Assembly (NCBI GenBank): GCA_963783355.1
Contig: CAWANF010000007.1
Location: 124,001 to 188,000 of the forward strand
Length of the DNA: 64,000 bases
Origin: CAWANF01 sp963783355
GTDB taxonomy: Bacteria; Bacteroidota; Rhodothermia; Balneolales; DATFMH01
Reading direction: 5' to 3'
This document shows, piece after piece, positions 15,073 to 23,915 of the stretch. Positions within the stretch are counted from its first letter, which is position 1, and the number at the start of each line of letters is the position of its first letter. Both the position numbers and the translations under genes were made by a program. The notes below the pieces were generated by a model, which was given only the letters and a program-made list of their open reading frames with translations, did not search any database and was not told the DNA's origin.

Positions 15073-15245
15073 ACTTTTTACCGGTTTTCGATATCTCTCT
15101 GACTCATACCAATGTGAATCCCTCATGTGAAATATTCCTTTTAAAATTCAAATTCTTATAACTTTTAATTACGCTTCTGCTTTTTAAATTAAAAGGGTAT
15201 CCACTTTTGAAATAATACCTTAATTAGGATTATGAAGGAAAGTAG

Positions 15246-15671
15246 ATGAAGACCAACAAGTCACATCCTGTTAGTGTTTATATTTTATTTTTTCTACTTG
15301 CCTTTCAGGGATTGAGCGGGACATTAGGCGGTATACTTTTAGTGTTAGATCCCACAGGAAGATTGATAGACTTGCCCATCAGTTTTCTTGAAGGTTCACC
15401 TTTTCACGATTACTTCATTCCCGGTCTTATCCTGTTAATCCTGTTGGGAATTTATCCACTTGTCGTTTTTTATAATTTATTGAGAAAAAAAACATGGTCC
15501 TGGTATGGAACGCTTTTTGTCGGACTAATCCTCGTTATTTGGATTGAGACCGAAATACTCATTATTGGGTATCAATCAAAACCTCCATTACAAGCCATTT
15601 ATGGTTTAACAGCTATTCTAATCATCATTTTTAATTTAATGCCCTCTGTGAGAAAGTATATGTTACCTTGA
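15246..15671 (+). CDS. Small four-helix membrane protein, unknown function
   Basis: 141 residues with about four hydrophobic segments (near 9-32, 53-76, 84-105, 112-130), so an inner-membrane protein. The loop PTGRLIDLPISFLEGSPF between helices 1 and 2 and the end MPSVRKYMLP are the only distinctive features. I do not recognise a family. GAAGGAAAGTAG immediately before the ATG is a good ribosome-binding site. It is isolated, divergent from the catabolic operon, and the AT-rich 274 bases between them hold both promoters. Confidence 0.75.
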   Translation: MKTNKSHPVSVYILFFLLAFQGLSGTLGGILLVLDPTGRLIDLPISFLEGSPFHDYFIPGLILLILLGIYPLVVFYNLLRKKTWSWYGTLFVGLILVIWIETEILIIGYQSKPPLQAIYGLTAILIIIFNLMPSVRKYMLP

Positions 15672-15691
15672 TTTTCAAATGAGTCATCTTT

Positions 15692-15778
15692 ATGAAAACC
15701 ATTCAAACATTTCAGAACTGGATATACCACGCCCTGCTGTTTCTGCTGAGCCTGTTTTCGCGCCACTATCTTCCCTAA
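15692..15778 (+). CDS. Possible 28-residue hydrophobic peptide
   Basis: ATG at 15692 opens a short ORF ending LFSRHYLP with a central hydrophobic stretch ALLFLLSLF. It starts 20 bases after the membrane-protein stop. A relic of a longer gene is as likely as a real small protein: the adjacent frame continues openly from about 15750 into the next small ORF. Confidence 0.25.
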   Translation: MKTIQTFQNWIYHALLFLLSLFSRHYLP

Positions 15779-15827
15779 ACCTCATACTCATTATCATTTT
15801 TTACTGATACCTCCTGTCCGGCAATGG

Positions 15828-15971
15828 ATGAGTCCTATTACAAGGAATAACAATACCCGCCTGGATTCGGAGCATCATACCCCGGTAAAACCGATTCTAA
15901 AAAGTGCACACAGCCGGGCTTTCGGAGATAATCCTAATTGGAAGAAACCGTGGATTCATGGTTTCGATTGA
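15828..15971 (+). CDS. Possible 47-residue peptide or gene remnant
   Basis: ATG at 15828; the frame is open back to 15750. The product is hydrophilic and ends FGDNPNWKKPWIHGFD, which looks protein-like in composition but matches nothing I know. With 15692-15778 it occupies the otherwise gene-free 477 bases between the membrane protein and the GH115 gene. The rest of that stretch (15972-16148) shows nothing recognisable. Confidence 0.22.
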   Translation: MSPITRNNNTRLDSEHHTPVKPILKSAHSRAFGDNPNWKKPWIHGFD

Positions 15972-16148
15972 TACTTGGAGGTGTCCTTTCCCTGCCTGCT
16001 CGTCCGCAGCCTTTAACCGATAAGTAATTGATTTTCTGGGGCAGGAATAAAAACTGGTAAATATCTGAATTTTTCATGATTACAGAATGTGCTTTAACGC
16101 TAAAAATATGTTCTCCGGAACAGAGACTATCATTAGTAATATTCGGCC

Positions 16149-19004
16149 TTACTGTTTTTTTGACGGAACAGCGTAAATTTCCTGACCCGGGTTAAAATTA
16201 ATCATCAATTGATCCACAACTACACCGGGATCATGGGGATATACTTTTATCGTATGCCATCCATCGGTTGCAAAATCAAATTTTAAAGCACACCGTGCAT
16301 GATTACTGAGAACATTTAGTTTCCATTGTTCGCTTCGCCCTTCCGTTTTGTAAGATATAATGTGTTTATCTCCATTATCCACTGATAGCGCGATACGCAT
16401 ACCGGCGTGATTATTAACCGGATGCGTAGGCAAAGTGAAAATGGTTATTTCTGCAGGACCTTTACTATATGTATAAAACCGATACTCCAAATACGCTGAC
16501 CGTAGTTTCTGAATATCAACATTCGGAAAGGGCGAAATGGTATAGGCACTGTCGCTATATCCTAATTCCTGAATTGGCATCCATTGATGATTTTTTGAAA
16601 TATCCTTTTTTTGAATAAAATCATAAGCCTGGATAAAGACATGTCCGTCATGTTCCACAATGGGGTTATCAGGCACTTGTCCTTTTATAGGTGGCTCCAG
16701 TGAGATTTCAACATTATACACCTTGTTCTTAGTCTTAATGATCACTTTCCCTTCACGGGTAGAAGAAGGTAGCTTATCCCAATTGACCGTAACTACTAAT
16801 TTGTCCTCATTCCGCAATAATCCGGATTTTTTATTAATCTGGATCCAATCCTGATCCACTGATGCCTGCCATTTTACCGGTTGGCTACCCTTATTGTATA
16901 ATGCTATAAAATGATGTCTGGCACTATATGGATTATATGGCGGCAATTTACAACTTAATTGGTTTTGATTGGGCGCCGGTTGTCCTTCTGGCCAAACCAA
17001 TATCCCCTTCTGCCCGGCTTTGATTTTACCGGGTAATTCGGGCATTTGGAAAACGGCTAAATTTCTTGGAGACATATCCATCATATATTTCCATTTCCCA
17101 TTAGCAAGGGTATTATATTCCCTGGTTAATTTTTTGATGGAATCGAAAGCATGCCTTGATAAGGAGGCATACACATTGGCCGCCGGAAGTTGATATTTCG
17201 CAAATAAACTGCTCTTTTGTGCATATAAAAATTTTTCATTCATATAAGCCGATCCTTCTACCGGATACGCTACCAGTTCGAAGAAAGCGTTCTTCCGGTC
17301 ATTCGGGATATCCTTTTTTATCTGCTCCACCTTTTGAATGAGCTCTTTATAAGCATTTACTCGCCGTGCTATTTCATCGCCATCAAAGAAAGGCCGAAAT
17401 GCGGTGTTTTTTATAGGTGTCTGAGGGTACACCTGGCTCCATCCCATAAATTCCGGGCGTCGGATAAAAGCCAGGCGATAATAGTCATCCTTTACCTGAG
17501 TTATGGCTTCGGCATTTTTCTGTCCAAATAATCCGGCCGACCATTTTTTCATATGGCGAATAATAGTATTTGGTTGGATGCTATTTATATTCCACGCCAT
17601 ATCCATGAAAAATTCAATATCATATTCGGCGGGTTTGATATCACCAACATTGACAATCCACATCCTGGTGGCACCATAATTCCATGCTTTTTTCATTTCT
17701 TCGTAGATCAATCCCGGCTGTGTAGTGGAAAGCCACAGATAATCATGTGGACTCCCCCAATAGGAAATGTGATAATAAATACCGGAAGAACCACTTCGCC
17801 GTCTTTCCTTTTGATCACTTAACCTGCGAATATAACCGAAGTTATCATCAGGCCACATCAATGTAACATCATCCGGCACTTTTAAACCATGATCATAAAC
17901 CGGTAGTACCTCTTTGTACGGGATAAAGACCTGAGGAACTTTGGTAACATCAGGATTTACATATTTCTTTAGCAGTCCCCTTTGATCTTTTATTATACGT
18001 GATAATAACGCTACTTCCTGGGAAAGAGTTGATACGCCTTTCATTCCACTATCGCCGACTCCACGCATGCCGAGCGTATAAATGTTATCGTCCCCCGCTA
18101 CCTGTTTCACCCTTCTTTTCCAATAATTGTACACCGAATCCCGGTTGGTGACATAATTAAAAGGGCCCATTGTTTTCGAATGCCATTCCTCGTTGTTATC
18201 ACGCATCATGGGTTCATTATGTGCGGTAGCAATCACGATATCATACTTCCTGGCCATCTCTTCATTGCCTTTCACATCAAAAAAAGGTGTGGTGCCCGGA
18301 TGCATGGCGGGCCAGATGGTGTTCGCTTTCAACCTGAGCAACAGTTCATAAATTTTAGCGTACGTTTTTGGTCCGATATTGCCGAGTTTCGGTTCAAATG
18401 TCTTCGACGCCCAGGGACGCAGCCCCCAGTCTTCATCGTTCAGAAAAATACCGCGGTACTTTACCGAAGGACCTTGTTCGATATTAATATCGTCTCTGAT
18501 GGTCAGCTCTTTCTTTTTGTGAGGTGTAACATCTGCCCACCATTTCCAGGGAGATACCCCAATCAATCGGCTAAGAGTAAATACTCCATATGCCGTTCCC
18601 CGCGCATCACTTCCGGCAATTAATAATATCTTCTCAGAAGGATGCATCTCATTACTTAGCACACGAATCAAAAAATGTTCCCATTTACCTTCTATATCCG
18701 CTAAACCAGCCTTTTTCGAAAGACGCTGAACCAGCGGATTCGTAACGGTACCTATAACTATTATCGATCCTTTCAGGTTTCTGGTATCTGTGTTAAAAAA
18801 CGACTGTTGCCCGGTAATATCTTTAATGTCCTTTGCCAATGACTTAGCCGCGATGTTGACAATCTCTTTTTCCCCGCGGCTGACAACGATAGTAGTCGTA
18901 CGGTGCGGTGCGGATAAGATAAAATCGTTATTTCCTTTCCCTGATTGAGCAATTCCATTTCTACAGATTAGGAACAAACTTAGAAGCACAAATATCTTTT
19001 TCAT
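16149..19004 (-). CDS. Glycoside hydrolase family 115, xylan alpha-1,2-glucuronidase
   Basis: 951 residues with a signal peptide (1-19, NGIAQ). The GH115 core holds the diagnostic regions SPWKWWADVTP, GIFLNDEDWGLRPWA, MHPGTTPFFDVKGN, IATAHNEPMMR, and WPDDNFGYIRRL, followed by the long helical domain and the GH115 C-terminal jelly-roll-like domain (about 780-945). Such enzymes release glucuronic or 4-O-methylglucuronic acid from glucuronoxylan, terminally or internally, in the periplasm or at the surface. No SusC/SusD pair is adjacent. The catabolic operon at 9867-14971 lies next on the same strand and may process the released acid. Confidence 0.92.
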   Translation of the reverse strand: MKKIFVLLSLFLICRNGIAQSGKGNNDFILSAPHRTTTIVVSRGEKEIVNIAAKSLAKDIKDITGQQSFFNTDTRNLKGSIIVIGTVTNPLVQRLSKKAGLADIEGKWEHFLIRVLSNEMHPSEKILLIAGSDARGTAYGVFTLSRLIGVSPWKWWADVTPHKKKELTIRDDINIEQGPSVKYRGIFLNDEDWGLRPWASKTFEPKLGNIGPKTYAKIYELLLRLKANTIWPAMHPGTTPFFDVKGNEEMARKYDIVIATAHNEPMMRDNNEEWHSKTMGPFNYVTNRDSVYNYWKRRVKQVAGDDNIYTLGMRGVGDSGMKGVSTLSQEVALLSRIIKDQRGLLKKYVNPDVTKVPQVFIPYKEVLPVYDHGLKVPDDVTLMWPDDNFGYIRRLSDQKERRRSGSSGIYYHISYWGSPHDYLWLSTTQPGLIYEEMKKAWNYGATRMWIVNVGDIKPAEYDIEFFMDMAWNINSIQPNTIIRHMKKWSAGLFGQKNAEAITQVKDDYYRLAFIRRPEFMGWSQVYPQTPIKNTAFRPFFDGDEIARRVNAYKELIQKVEQIKKDIPNDRKNAFFELVAYPVEGSAYMNEKFLYAQKSSLFAKYQLPAANVYASLSRHAFDSIKKLTREYNTLANGKWKYMMDMSPRNLAVFQMPELPGKIKAGQKGILVWPEGQPAPNQNQLSCKLPPYNPYSARHHFIALYNKGSQPVKWQASVDQDWIQINKKSGLLRNEDKLVVTVNWDKLPSSTREGKVIIKTKNKVYNVEISLEPPIKGQVPDNPIVEHDGHVFIQAYDFIQKKDISKNHQWMPIQELGYSDSAYTISPFPNVDIQKLRSAYLEYRFYTYSKGPAEITIFTLPTHPVNNHAGMRIALSVDNGDKHIISYKTEGRSEQWKLNVLSNHARCALKFDFATDGWHTIKVYPHDPGVVVDQLMINFNPGQEIYAVPSKKQ

Positions 19005-19031
19005 ACAATAACATCGATTAAATTTCCAGCA

Positions 19032-19049
19032 CCTGATTGAATAATCAGG
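19032..19049. promoter_or_regulatory. Inverted repeat upstream of the GH115 gene
   Basis: CCTGATT (19032-19038) and AATCAGG (19043-19049) with a 4-base spacer, 28 bases before the GH115 ATG. It could be an operator or a 5'-leader hairpin. The remaining part of the 19005-19327 gap is AT-rich with only the tRNA terminator recognised. Confidence 0.3.
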
Positions 19050-19284
19050 ATATGTTTCAACAGCTTATCCCAACGAATTAAGTCTTCTCCTCGTCACTGC
19101 CGCTATAAGTATAGGAATTTTTTTACTTCCTATAATATGATGAGCCAAACTATTGCCAGAAATCGTTTTTTGATAACCGCATGTAGTTATTTAAAGATTC
19201 ATAAAAATTAAGAATGGAAATATTATCAAGTCATGTGCCCGCACATTTGATCCGATATTGCGCCTACCGACTCTTACCCCCAAA

Positions 19285-19320
19285 ACAAAAAAGGCCATAA
19301 ACCTTTAAGTCCATGGCCTT
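19285..19320 (-). terminator. Intrinsic terminator after tRNA-Arg
   Basis: Minus strand: AAGGCCAT (19320-19313) pairs with ATGGCCTT (19298-19291), 14-base loop, then a T-rich run. It lies 7 bases beyond the tRNA 3' end. Confidence 0.82.
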
Positions 19321-19327
19321 CAATGTG

Positions 19328-19401
<74 letters not shown>

Positions 19402-19570
19402 GTCTAAAATCAAGAATATTCCCGATCTGACAAGACTCCAAATTTAAGCACTTTCCACTACGCAGGCAAATTTTTATTGTTCTTTTACGGTTTCGTGATT
19501 CTTTTATAAGCTGTTTTATGTATGTTAATCTCTCAGAATAATGTTTAACGACCATTAACCATTACCTGCT

Positions 19571-20962
19571 TTGATTCGCCTGCTTATTTTTTTATATAGT
19601 TTTACCCTTACGTCCACACTCAACGACACCCTCCCCAAAGGTAAAGTCATCGATACAGTCCGGGTTGCCGACGGTACTCATTACAGTTATGCTCTATATA
19701 TTCCGCCACGTTATGATACTTCTAAACAATGGCCGGTCATCTTTGCTCTGGATCCCCGAAAAAGAGGCTACAAACCCGTTACTGTCTTTAAATCGGCTGC
19801 TAAAAAATATGGATATATCATTGCCGGATCGAATGATTCTCAAAACGGCCCGCTAAAGAATGCCCTCCCTGCCATTCAGGATATGATCCGGGATGTTGTT
19901 CAGCGTTTCCAGATTGATCCGAAGAGAATTTATGTCGCCGGATTCTCAGGTGGATCACGTGTGGCTTCATATCTCGCTTTTTATAATCCCGGAATTACCG
20001 GGATCGTTGGCTGTGGTGCCGGCCTGGCAAACGGATTGAAATTATCCGGTAATGAACATTTTTCATATGTAGGTACCGTTGGTAATACCGATATGAATTA
20101 CATTGAAATGAAAGAATTGCAATATTCTCTCAACAAGTTCGACATTCCCAATCATCAGATTGTATTTAACGGCGGGCACCAATGGCCCGACTCATTGAGT
20201 GCATTGCAGGCCATTCAATGGCTGCAACTCGATGCCATGCGTCGAAAGCTGATTAATACGGACACCCTTTTTATCAATCACTATCAAAAAGAACAAATGC
20301 AATTGGCTCGAAATCAGCAAAAAGCAGGGAACTGGCTTCGAGCACATCATATACTCACTGGCCTGACAAAGGATCTTACTCCATTTCATTTTGTGAATGA
20401 GCACTCTGTATCTGATGAGCTTCAATTCGTTGATAAAAGCAATATCTACCAAAAACAACTGCATGAATACCAAAAGCTGGAACGGTTGGAAGATCGTTTG
20501 ATGATTGAATATGTGGAAGCTTTACGCAAGATCATGAATACCCGTTTCGATAAAACCGATGATCTTAAAACAGCTCAATGGTGGAAAAGCAAAGTAACCG
20601 AAATTAACCGTCTCAAACAGTCTAATAACTTTCTGCGAAAACACCTCGGTTCCCGTCTACAGCAATTTCTCTCAGCACATATTTACGAAGATCACAGGAT
20701 GATCGAACACTATTGGCGCGATTATCATCGACTGGTATGGATGGATGAAGTCGGTGTTATCCTGTACCCCAAGTCATCCCATTTCCGTTATCTGCTTGCC
20801 CGGTCTTATATACTGGACAACCAAATCGACAAGGGATTAATGACTCTCAAAAAAGCAATGGAACTGGGATATACCGATTACAAAAACCTTGAAACAAATC
20901 CTGATTTCAAATCAGTCAGCGAAATGCCTGTTTTTAAAAAATTGTTGGAAAGAATGAAATAA
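19571..20962 (+). CDS. Secreted alpha/beta-hydrolase with C-terminal TPR-like region
   Basis: 463 residues from a TTG start; no in-frame ATG exists between it and an upstream stop, and the following residues form a signal peptide (about 1-17). The hydrolase half shows the esterase/PHB-depolymerase-like strand VIFALDPRKRG, the nucleophile elbow AGFSGGSRVA (near 134-143) and a GHQWPDSL segment carrying the probable catalytic His (near 203). The C-terminal half is helical and ends in a TPR-like unit (LARSYILDNQIDKGLMTLKKAMELGY). Likely a periplasmic esterase or peptidase; the substrate is unknown. Monocistronic, divergent from the tRNA. Confidence 0.75.
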   Translation: MIRLLIFLYSFTLTSTLNDTLPKGKVIDTVRVADGTHYSYALYIPPRYDTSKQWPVIFALDPRKRGYKPVTVFKSAAKKYGYIIAGSNDSQNGPLKNALPAIQDMIRDVVQRFQIDPKRIYVAGFSGGSRVASYLAFYNPGITGIVGCGAGLANGLKLSGNEHFSYVGTVGNTDMNYIEMKELQYSLNKFDIPNHQIVFNGGHQWPDSLSALQAIQWLQLDAMRRKLINTDTLFINHYQKEQMQLARNQQKAGNWLRAHHILTGLTKDLTPFHFVNEHSVSDELQFVDKSNIYQKQLHEYQKLERLEDRLMIEYVEALRKIMNTRFDKTDDLKTAQWWKSKVTEINRLKQSNNFLRKHLGSRLQQFLSAHIYEDHRMIEHYWRDYHRLVWMDEVGVILYPKSSHFRYLLARSYILDNQIDKGLMTLKKAMELGYTDYKNLETNPDFKSVSEMPVFKKLLERMK

Positions 20963-21000
20963 GGCAGGCTGGAAATCAGAAGATGGAAAATTGAAGAATG

Positions 21001-21041
21001 GATGCGGATGCCGGATGCCGGATGCCGGATGCCGGATGCCG
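21001..21041. repeat. Heptanucleotide tandem array, unit GATGCCG
   Basis: Five exact copies of GATGCCG (21007-21041) after one degenerate copy (GATGCG, 21001-21006). The array lies 38 bases after the hydrolase stop and before the ahcY terminator. Period seven is shared with arrays at 36633, 36713 and 48487 although their units differ. Confidence 0.9.
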
Positions 21042-21063
21042 GGAATGAAATTAAACATTAGAT

Positions 21064-21099
21064 CAAAAAAAGCTGCCTGAAATGATATCCAGACAGCTT
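21064..21099 (-). terminator. Intrinsic terminator of ahcY
   Basis: Minus strand: AAGCTGTCTG (21099-21090) pairs with CAGGCAGCTT (21079-21070) with one wobble, followed by a run of T. It lies 22 bases after the ahcY stop. Confidence 0.88.
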
Positions 21100-21121
21100 T
21101 AAAAACGAGTTTCGCATAAAA

Positions 21122-22423
21122 TTAGTAGCGATAGAAATCAGGTTTGAACGGACCTTCTTTAGGAAGACCAAGATAATCGGCCTGATCCTCGGTAAGTTCA
21201 TCCAGTTCAACACCAATCTTCTTCAGGTGCAGGCGAGCTACTTTTTCATCCAGATCCTTTGGAAGAACATGCACATTCAAACCAAATTCATCAGGACGGG
21301 TCCAAAGTGCGATTTGAGCCAATACCTGGTTCGTAAAACTGTTGGACATCACAAATGACGGGTGCCCGGTAGCGCAACCCAGGTTCACCAAACGGCCTTC
21401 TGCCAGCAAGAATACCTCTTTTCCATTCGGCAGTTTATACTTATCGACTTGTGGCTTAATGGTTTCTTTTTCTCCATTTTCATTGAGCCATGCGGCCTGA
21501 ATTTCGGAATCGAAATGGCCGATATTTGATAAGATAGCCTGATCCTGCATCTGCTCGATATGTTCGCCACGAATAACGTCTTTACATCCTGTAGAAGTAA
21601 CAAAAACATTTCCTTCTTTACAGGCATCTTCCATTTTTTTGACTTCATATCCTTCCATAGCAGCCTGCAAAGCACAAATCGGGTCGATTTCTGTCACGAT
21701 CACACGTGCACCATAAGAGCGTAAACTCTGAGCGCATCCTTTTCCGACATCACCATAACCGGCAACAACGGCAACTTTACCGGCAAGCATCACATCTGTT
21801 GCACGTTTTATACCATCAACAAGTGATTCCCGACAACCGTACAGATTATCAAATTTCGATTTGGTTACGGAATCGTTCACATTGATGGCCGGGGCACCTA
21901 AAGCTCCTTCTTTCGCCATACGATAAAGACGATGAACGCCTGTCGTTGTTTCTTCCGAAATACCATTGATATCTTTAAGCAATTCCGGGTATTTATTATG
22001 TACGATAGCAGTCAGGTCCCCGCCGTCATCCAGAATCATATTTAATGGCTTGTCATCCTTAAAACGGAGTGTCTGTTCGATACACCATTCATATTCTTCT
22101 TCCGTTTCTCCCTTCCATGCATAGACCGGAACACCGGTTTCCGCAATCGCGGCAGCGGCATGATCCTGCGTTGAAAAAATATTGCAGGACGACCATTGTA
22201 CTTCAGCTCCCAATTCAACCAGCGTTTCGATCAACACGGCTGTTTGAATAGTCATATGGAGACAGCCTGCTATGCGTGCTCCTTTTAATGGTTTTTGTTT
22301 GCCATATTCTTCACGAAGTGCCATCAAACCCGGCATTTCTGATTCTGCTATGGTAATTTCTTTACGGCCCCAATCAGCCAATCCAATATCTTTTACCTTG
22401 TAAGGTAGTTTTTCCGTAATCAT
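21122..22423 (-). CDS. ahcY: S-adenosylhomocysteinase
   Basis: 433 residues, full length. Hydrolyses S-adenosylhomocysteine to adenosine and homocysteine, removing the inhibitor left by SAM methylations. Visible are HMTIQTAVLIETL, the substrate-site segment GISEETTTGVHRLY, NVNDSVTKSKFDN with the active-site Lys/Asp/Asn, the NAD loop VVAGYGDVGKGCAQSLR, and the conserved C-terminal KPDFYRY. It is the last of a same-strand run that begins with the ArsS-type genes; a link to arsenic methylation is possible but the enzyme is housekeeping. A 5-bp hairpin (22521-22534) in its leader is too weak to call. Confidence 0.97.
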   Translation of the reverse strand: MITEKLPYKVKDIGLADWGRKEITIAESEMPGLMALREEYGKQKPLKGARIAGCLHMTIQTAVLIETLVELGAEVQWSSCNIFSTQDHAAAAIAETGVPVYAWKGETEEEYEWCIEQTLRFKDDKPLNMILDDGGDLTAIVHNKYPELLKDINGISEETTTGVHRLYRMAKEGALGAPAINVNDSVTKSKFDNLYGCRESLVDGIKRATDVMLAGKVAVVAGYGDVGKGCAQSLRSYGARVIVTEIDPICALQAAMEGYEVKKMEDACKEGNVFVTSTGCKDVIRGEHIEQMQDQAILSNIGHFDSEIQAAWLNENGEKETIKPQVDKYKLPNGKEVFLLAEGRLVNLGCATGHPSFVMSNSFTNQVLAQIALWTRPDEFGLNVHVLPKDLDEKVARLHLKKIGVELDELTEDQADYLGLPKEGPFKPDFYRY

Positions 22424-22566
22424 GAATATTTGTTTTTATTGAAATAAACGGTTTAGTAAAAATCCTTCAAAAGATACGGGATTCCTTTTTGCCCTTCAAT
22501 TTATAATCACTTAATCCAATACTCTGATAAGAGTGAACACCGGGCAAAAACAACAGGTTCCCAATA

Positions 22567-23085
22567 TCAGGATTTTGTATTCGATTCTATAATGCTTTTG
22601 ATATTCTCGTAATCCTGTTTCTCACCGTAACTCCCCATTTCCACTTTGAGAAATTTTCCGTCCGGTCCTATAAATACTTTGTAAGGGATACCCGTAATCA
22701 TAAGAGTGTTGGTTAAATCGCTGCCGTAGGCATAGTGGAATTTATAGTCATGTGCTTTCACAAAGCTTTCAACATTACTTTTACTGTCATTGAATCCCGC
22801 AGCTACCGCTATAACAGCAAATCTTTTAGGGAAATCCTTAACTAGCTGGTTTTCGGTTGGCATACTCGATACACACGGATGGCACCAGGTATCCCAAAAA
22901 TCAATCATTACCACTTTCCCGCGATAGTCTTTCAGGCTAATCGTTTTGCCATTTAATTTGGTGAATGTAGCCTGTTCAACGGCTTTTATTTGTTTGGGAT
23001 TTAAGGATATATCCTGCGCCATCACGAACTGAGTGCTCAATAACAGCGACAATACAAACAGGGTCGATGCGATGATTTTCTTCAT
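22567..23085 (-). CDS. TlpA/ResA-like periplasmic thioredoxin
   Basis: 172 residues with signal peptide (1-23, ending VMAQ). The thioredoxin fold has the redox motif WCHPC (C68, C71) in VVMIDFWDTWCHPCVSSMP and the cis-Pro region in TGIPYKVFIGPDGK. Expected to reduce disulfides in exported proteins. It is 109 bases downstream of the arsenosugar-type transferase and 143 bases upstream of ahcY on the same strand, so co-transcription is uncertain. Confidence 0.87.
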   Translation of the reverse strand: MKKIIASTLFVLSLLLSTQFVMAQDISLNPKQIKAVEQATFTKLNGKTISLKDYRGKVVMIDFWDTWCHPCVSSMPTENQLVKDFPKRFAVIAVAAGFNDSKSNVESFVKAHDYKFHYAYGSDLTNTLMITGIPYKVFIGPDGKFLKVEMGSYGEKQDYENIKSIIESNTKS

Positions 23086-23194
23086 AAAAATTGAATAAGT
23101 TTTTTATTTCTATCGTTTTGGTAAAACTAACGCTTCTTTTATTCAGATGTTATATGTCTTTTTTATTATCAGGTCGTTTTTCAAAAATAAAGAC

Positions 23195-23899
23195 TTACGT
23201 TTTTGGGCGAATAAATGTCCGGTAAATTTTGACCAGGCCTTTCTGCGATAATCCAATATGATAAAGTATATAGATCAACGTAAATATCAGTTGAAGACGA
23301 ATCACGCCATTTTTCCTGTATTTACGTGCAGAAGTTGTGACATTGCCGGATAATATAACAAATGAGGACTTCTGCTTTATACGACGTATAATTTCATTAT
23401 CCTCCATCACAACCAAATCTTCATGAAAAGCACCGATTTCAAAAAACAGCGAACGATTAATAAACAAACTCTGATCCCCAAAACGAAAAGCCGGAAGATC
23501 GAATTGCGTAAACCATCCATATAATGTTAGCAAGGGGTGATCTTCGTCAAATTTTAGACGATAGCAACCCGCCAAATATCCGTTCTGACAGGCTTCAACA
23601 ATTTCCTGCACAAAATTCTCCGGTGGGAACGTATCAGCATGCAAAAAATATAAGATTTCCCCTTTGGCCTTCCGGGCACCTTCATTCATCTGGATAGCGC
23701 GACCTCTGCGGGATGCCTGCATGACTTCGACATTATGCTTTTTGACGATATTTATCGTATTGTCGGTACTGCCACCATCAACAATAATAACTTCCATCCG
23801 GGTGTCAGCTGCAGCTTTTTTGCAAAGGTACGTTAACAGCCGATCAATTGCAGACTCTTCATTTAAAACGGGAATAATGACACTAATGGACACATTCAT
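23195..23899 (-). CDS. ArsS-associated family 2 glycosyltransferase (TIGR04283-like)
   Basis: 234-residue GT2-type transferase. The nucleotide-sugar motif is visible as ISVIIPVLNEESAIDRLL and EVIIVDGGSTDNT, and the metal-binding DxD-like element as FLHADTFPP. The family is the one described as rSAM/selenodomain-associated transferase 2, now tied to arsenosugar biosynthesis. It lies 16 bases after the companion transferase gene. A hydrophobic segment near the C-terminus (LIFTLIYILYHIG) suggests membrane contact. The assignment depends strongly on the neighbouring arsS. Confidence 0.85.
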   Translation of the reverse strand: MNVSISVIIPVLNEESAIDRLLTYLCKKAAADTRMEVIIVDGGSTDNTINIVKKHNVEVMQASRRGRAIQMNEGARKAKGEILYFLHADTFPPENFVQEIVEACQNGYLAGCYRLKFDEDHPLLTLYGWFTQFDLPAFRFGDQSLFINRSLFFEIGAFHEDLVVMEDNEIIRRIKQKSSFVILSGNVTTSARKYRKNGVIRLQLIFTLIYILYHIGLSQKGLVKIYRTFIRPKT

Positions 23900-23915
23900 T
23901 AATTCATCCTAAAAA

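Noticed and set aside
22424..22566. Possible SAM or SAH riboswitch upstream of ahcY
   Set aside because: Only a 5-bp hairpin (22521-22534) is visible and I could not match any known consensus for SAH or SAM aptamers.
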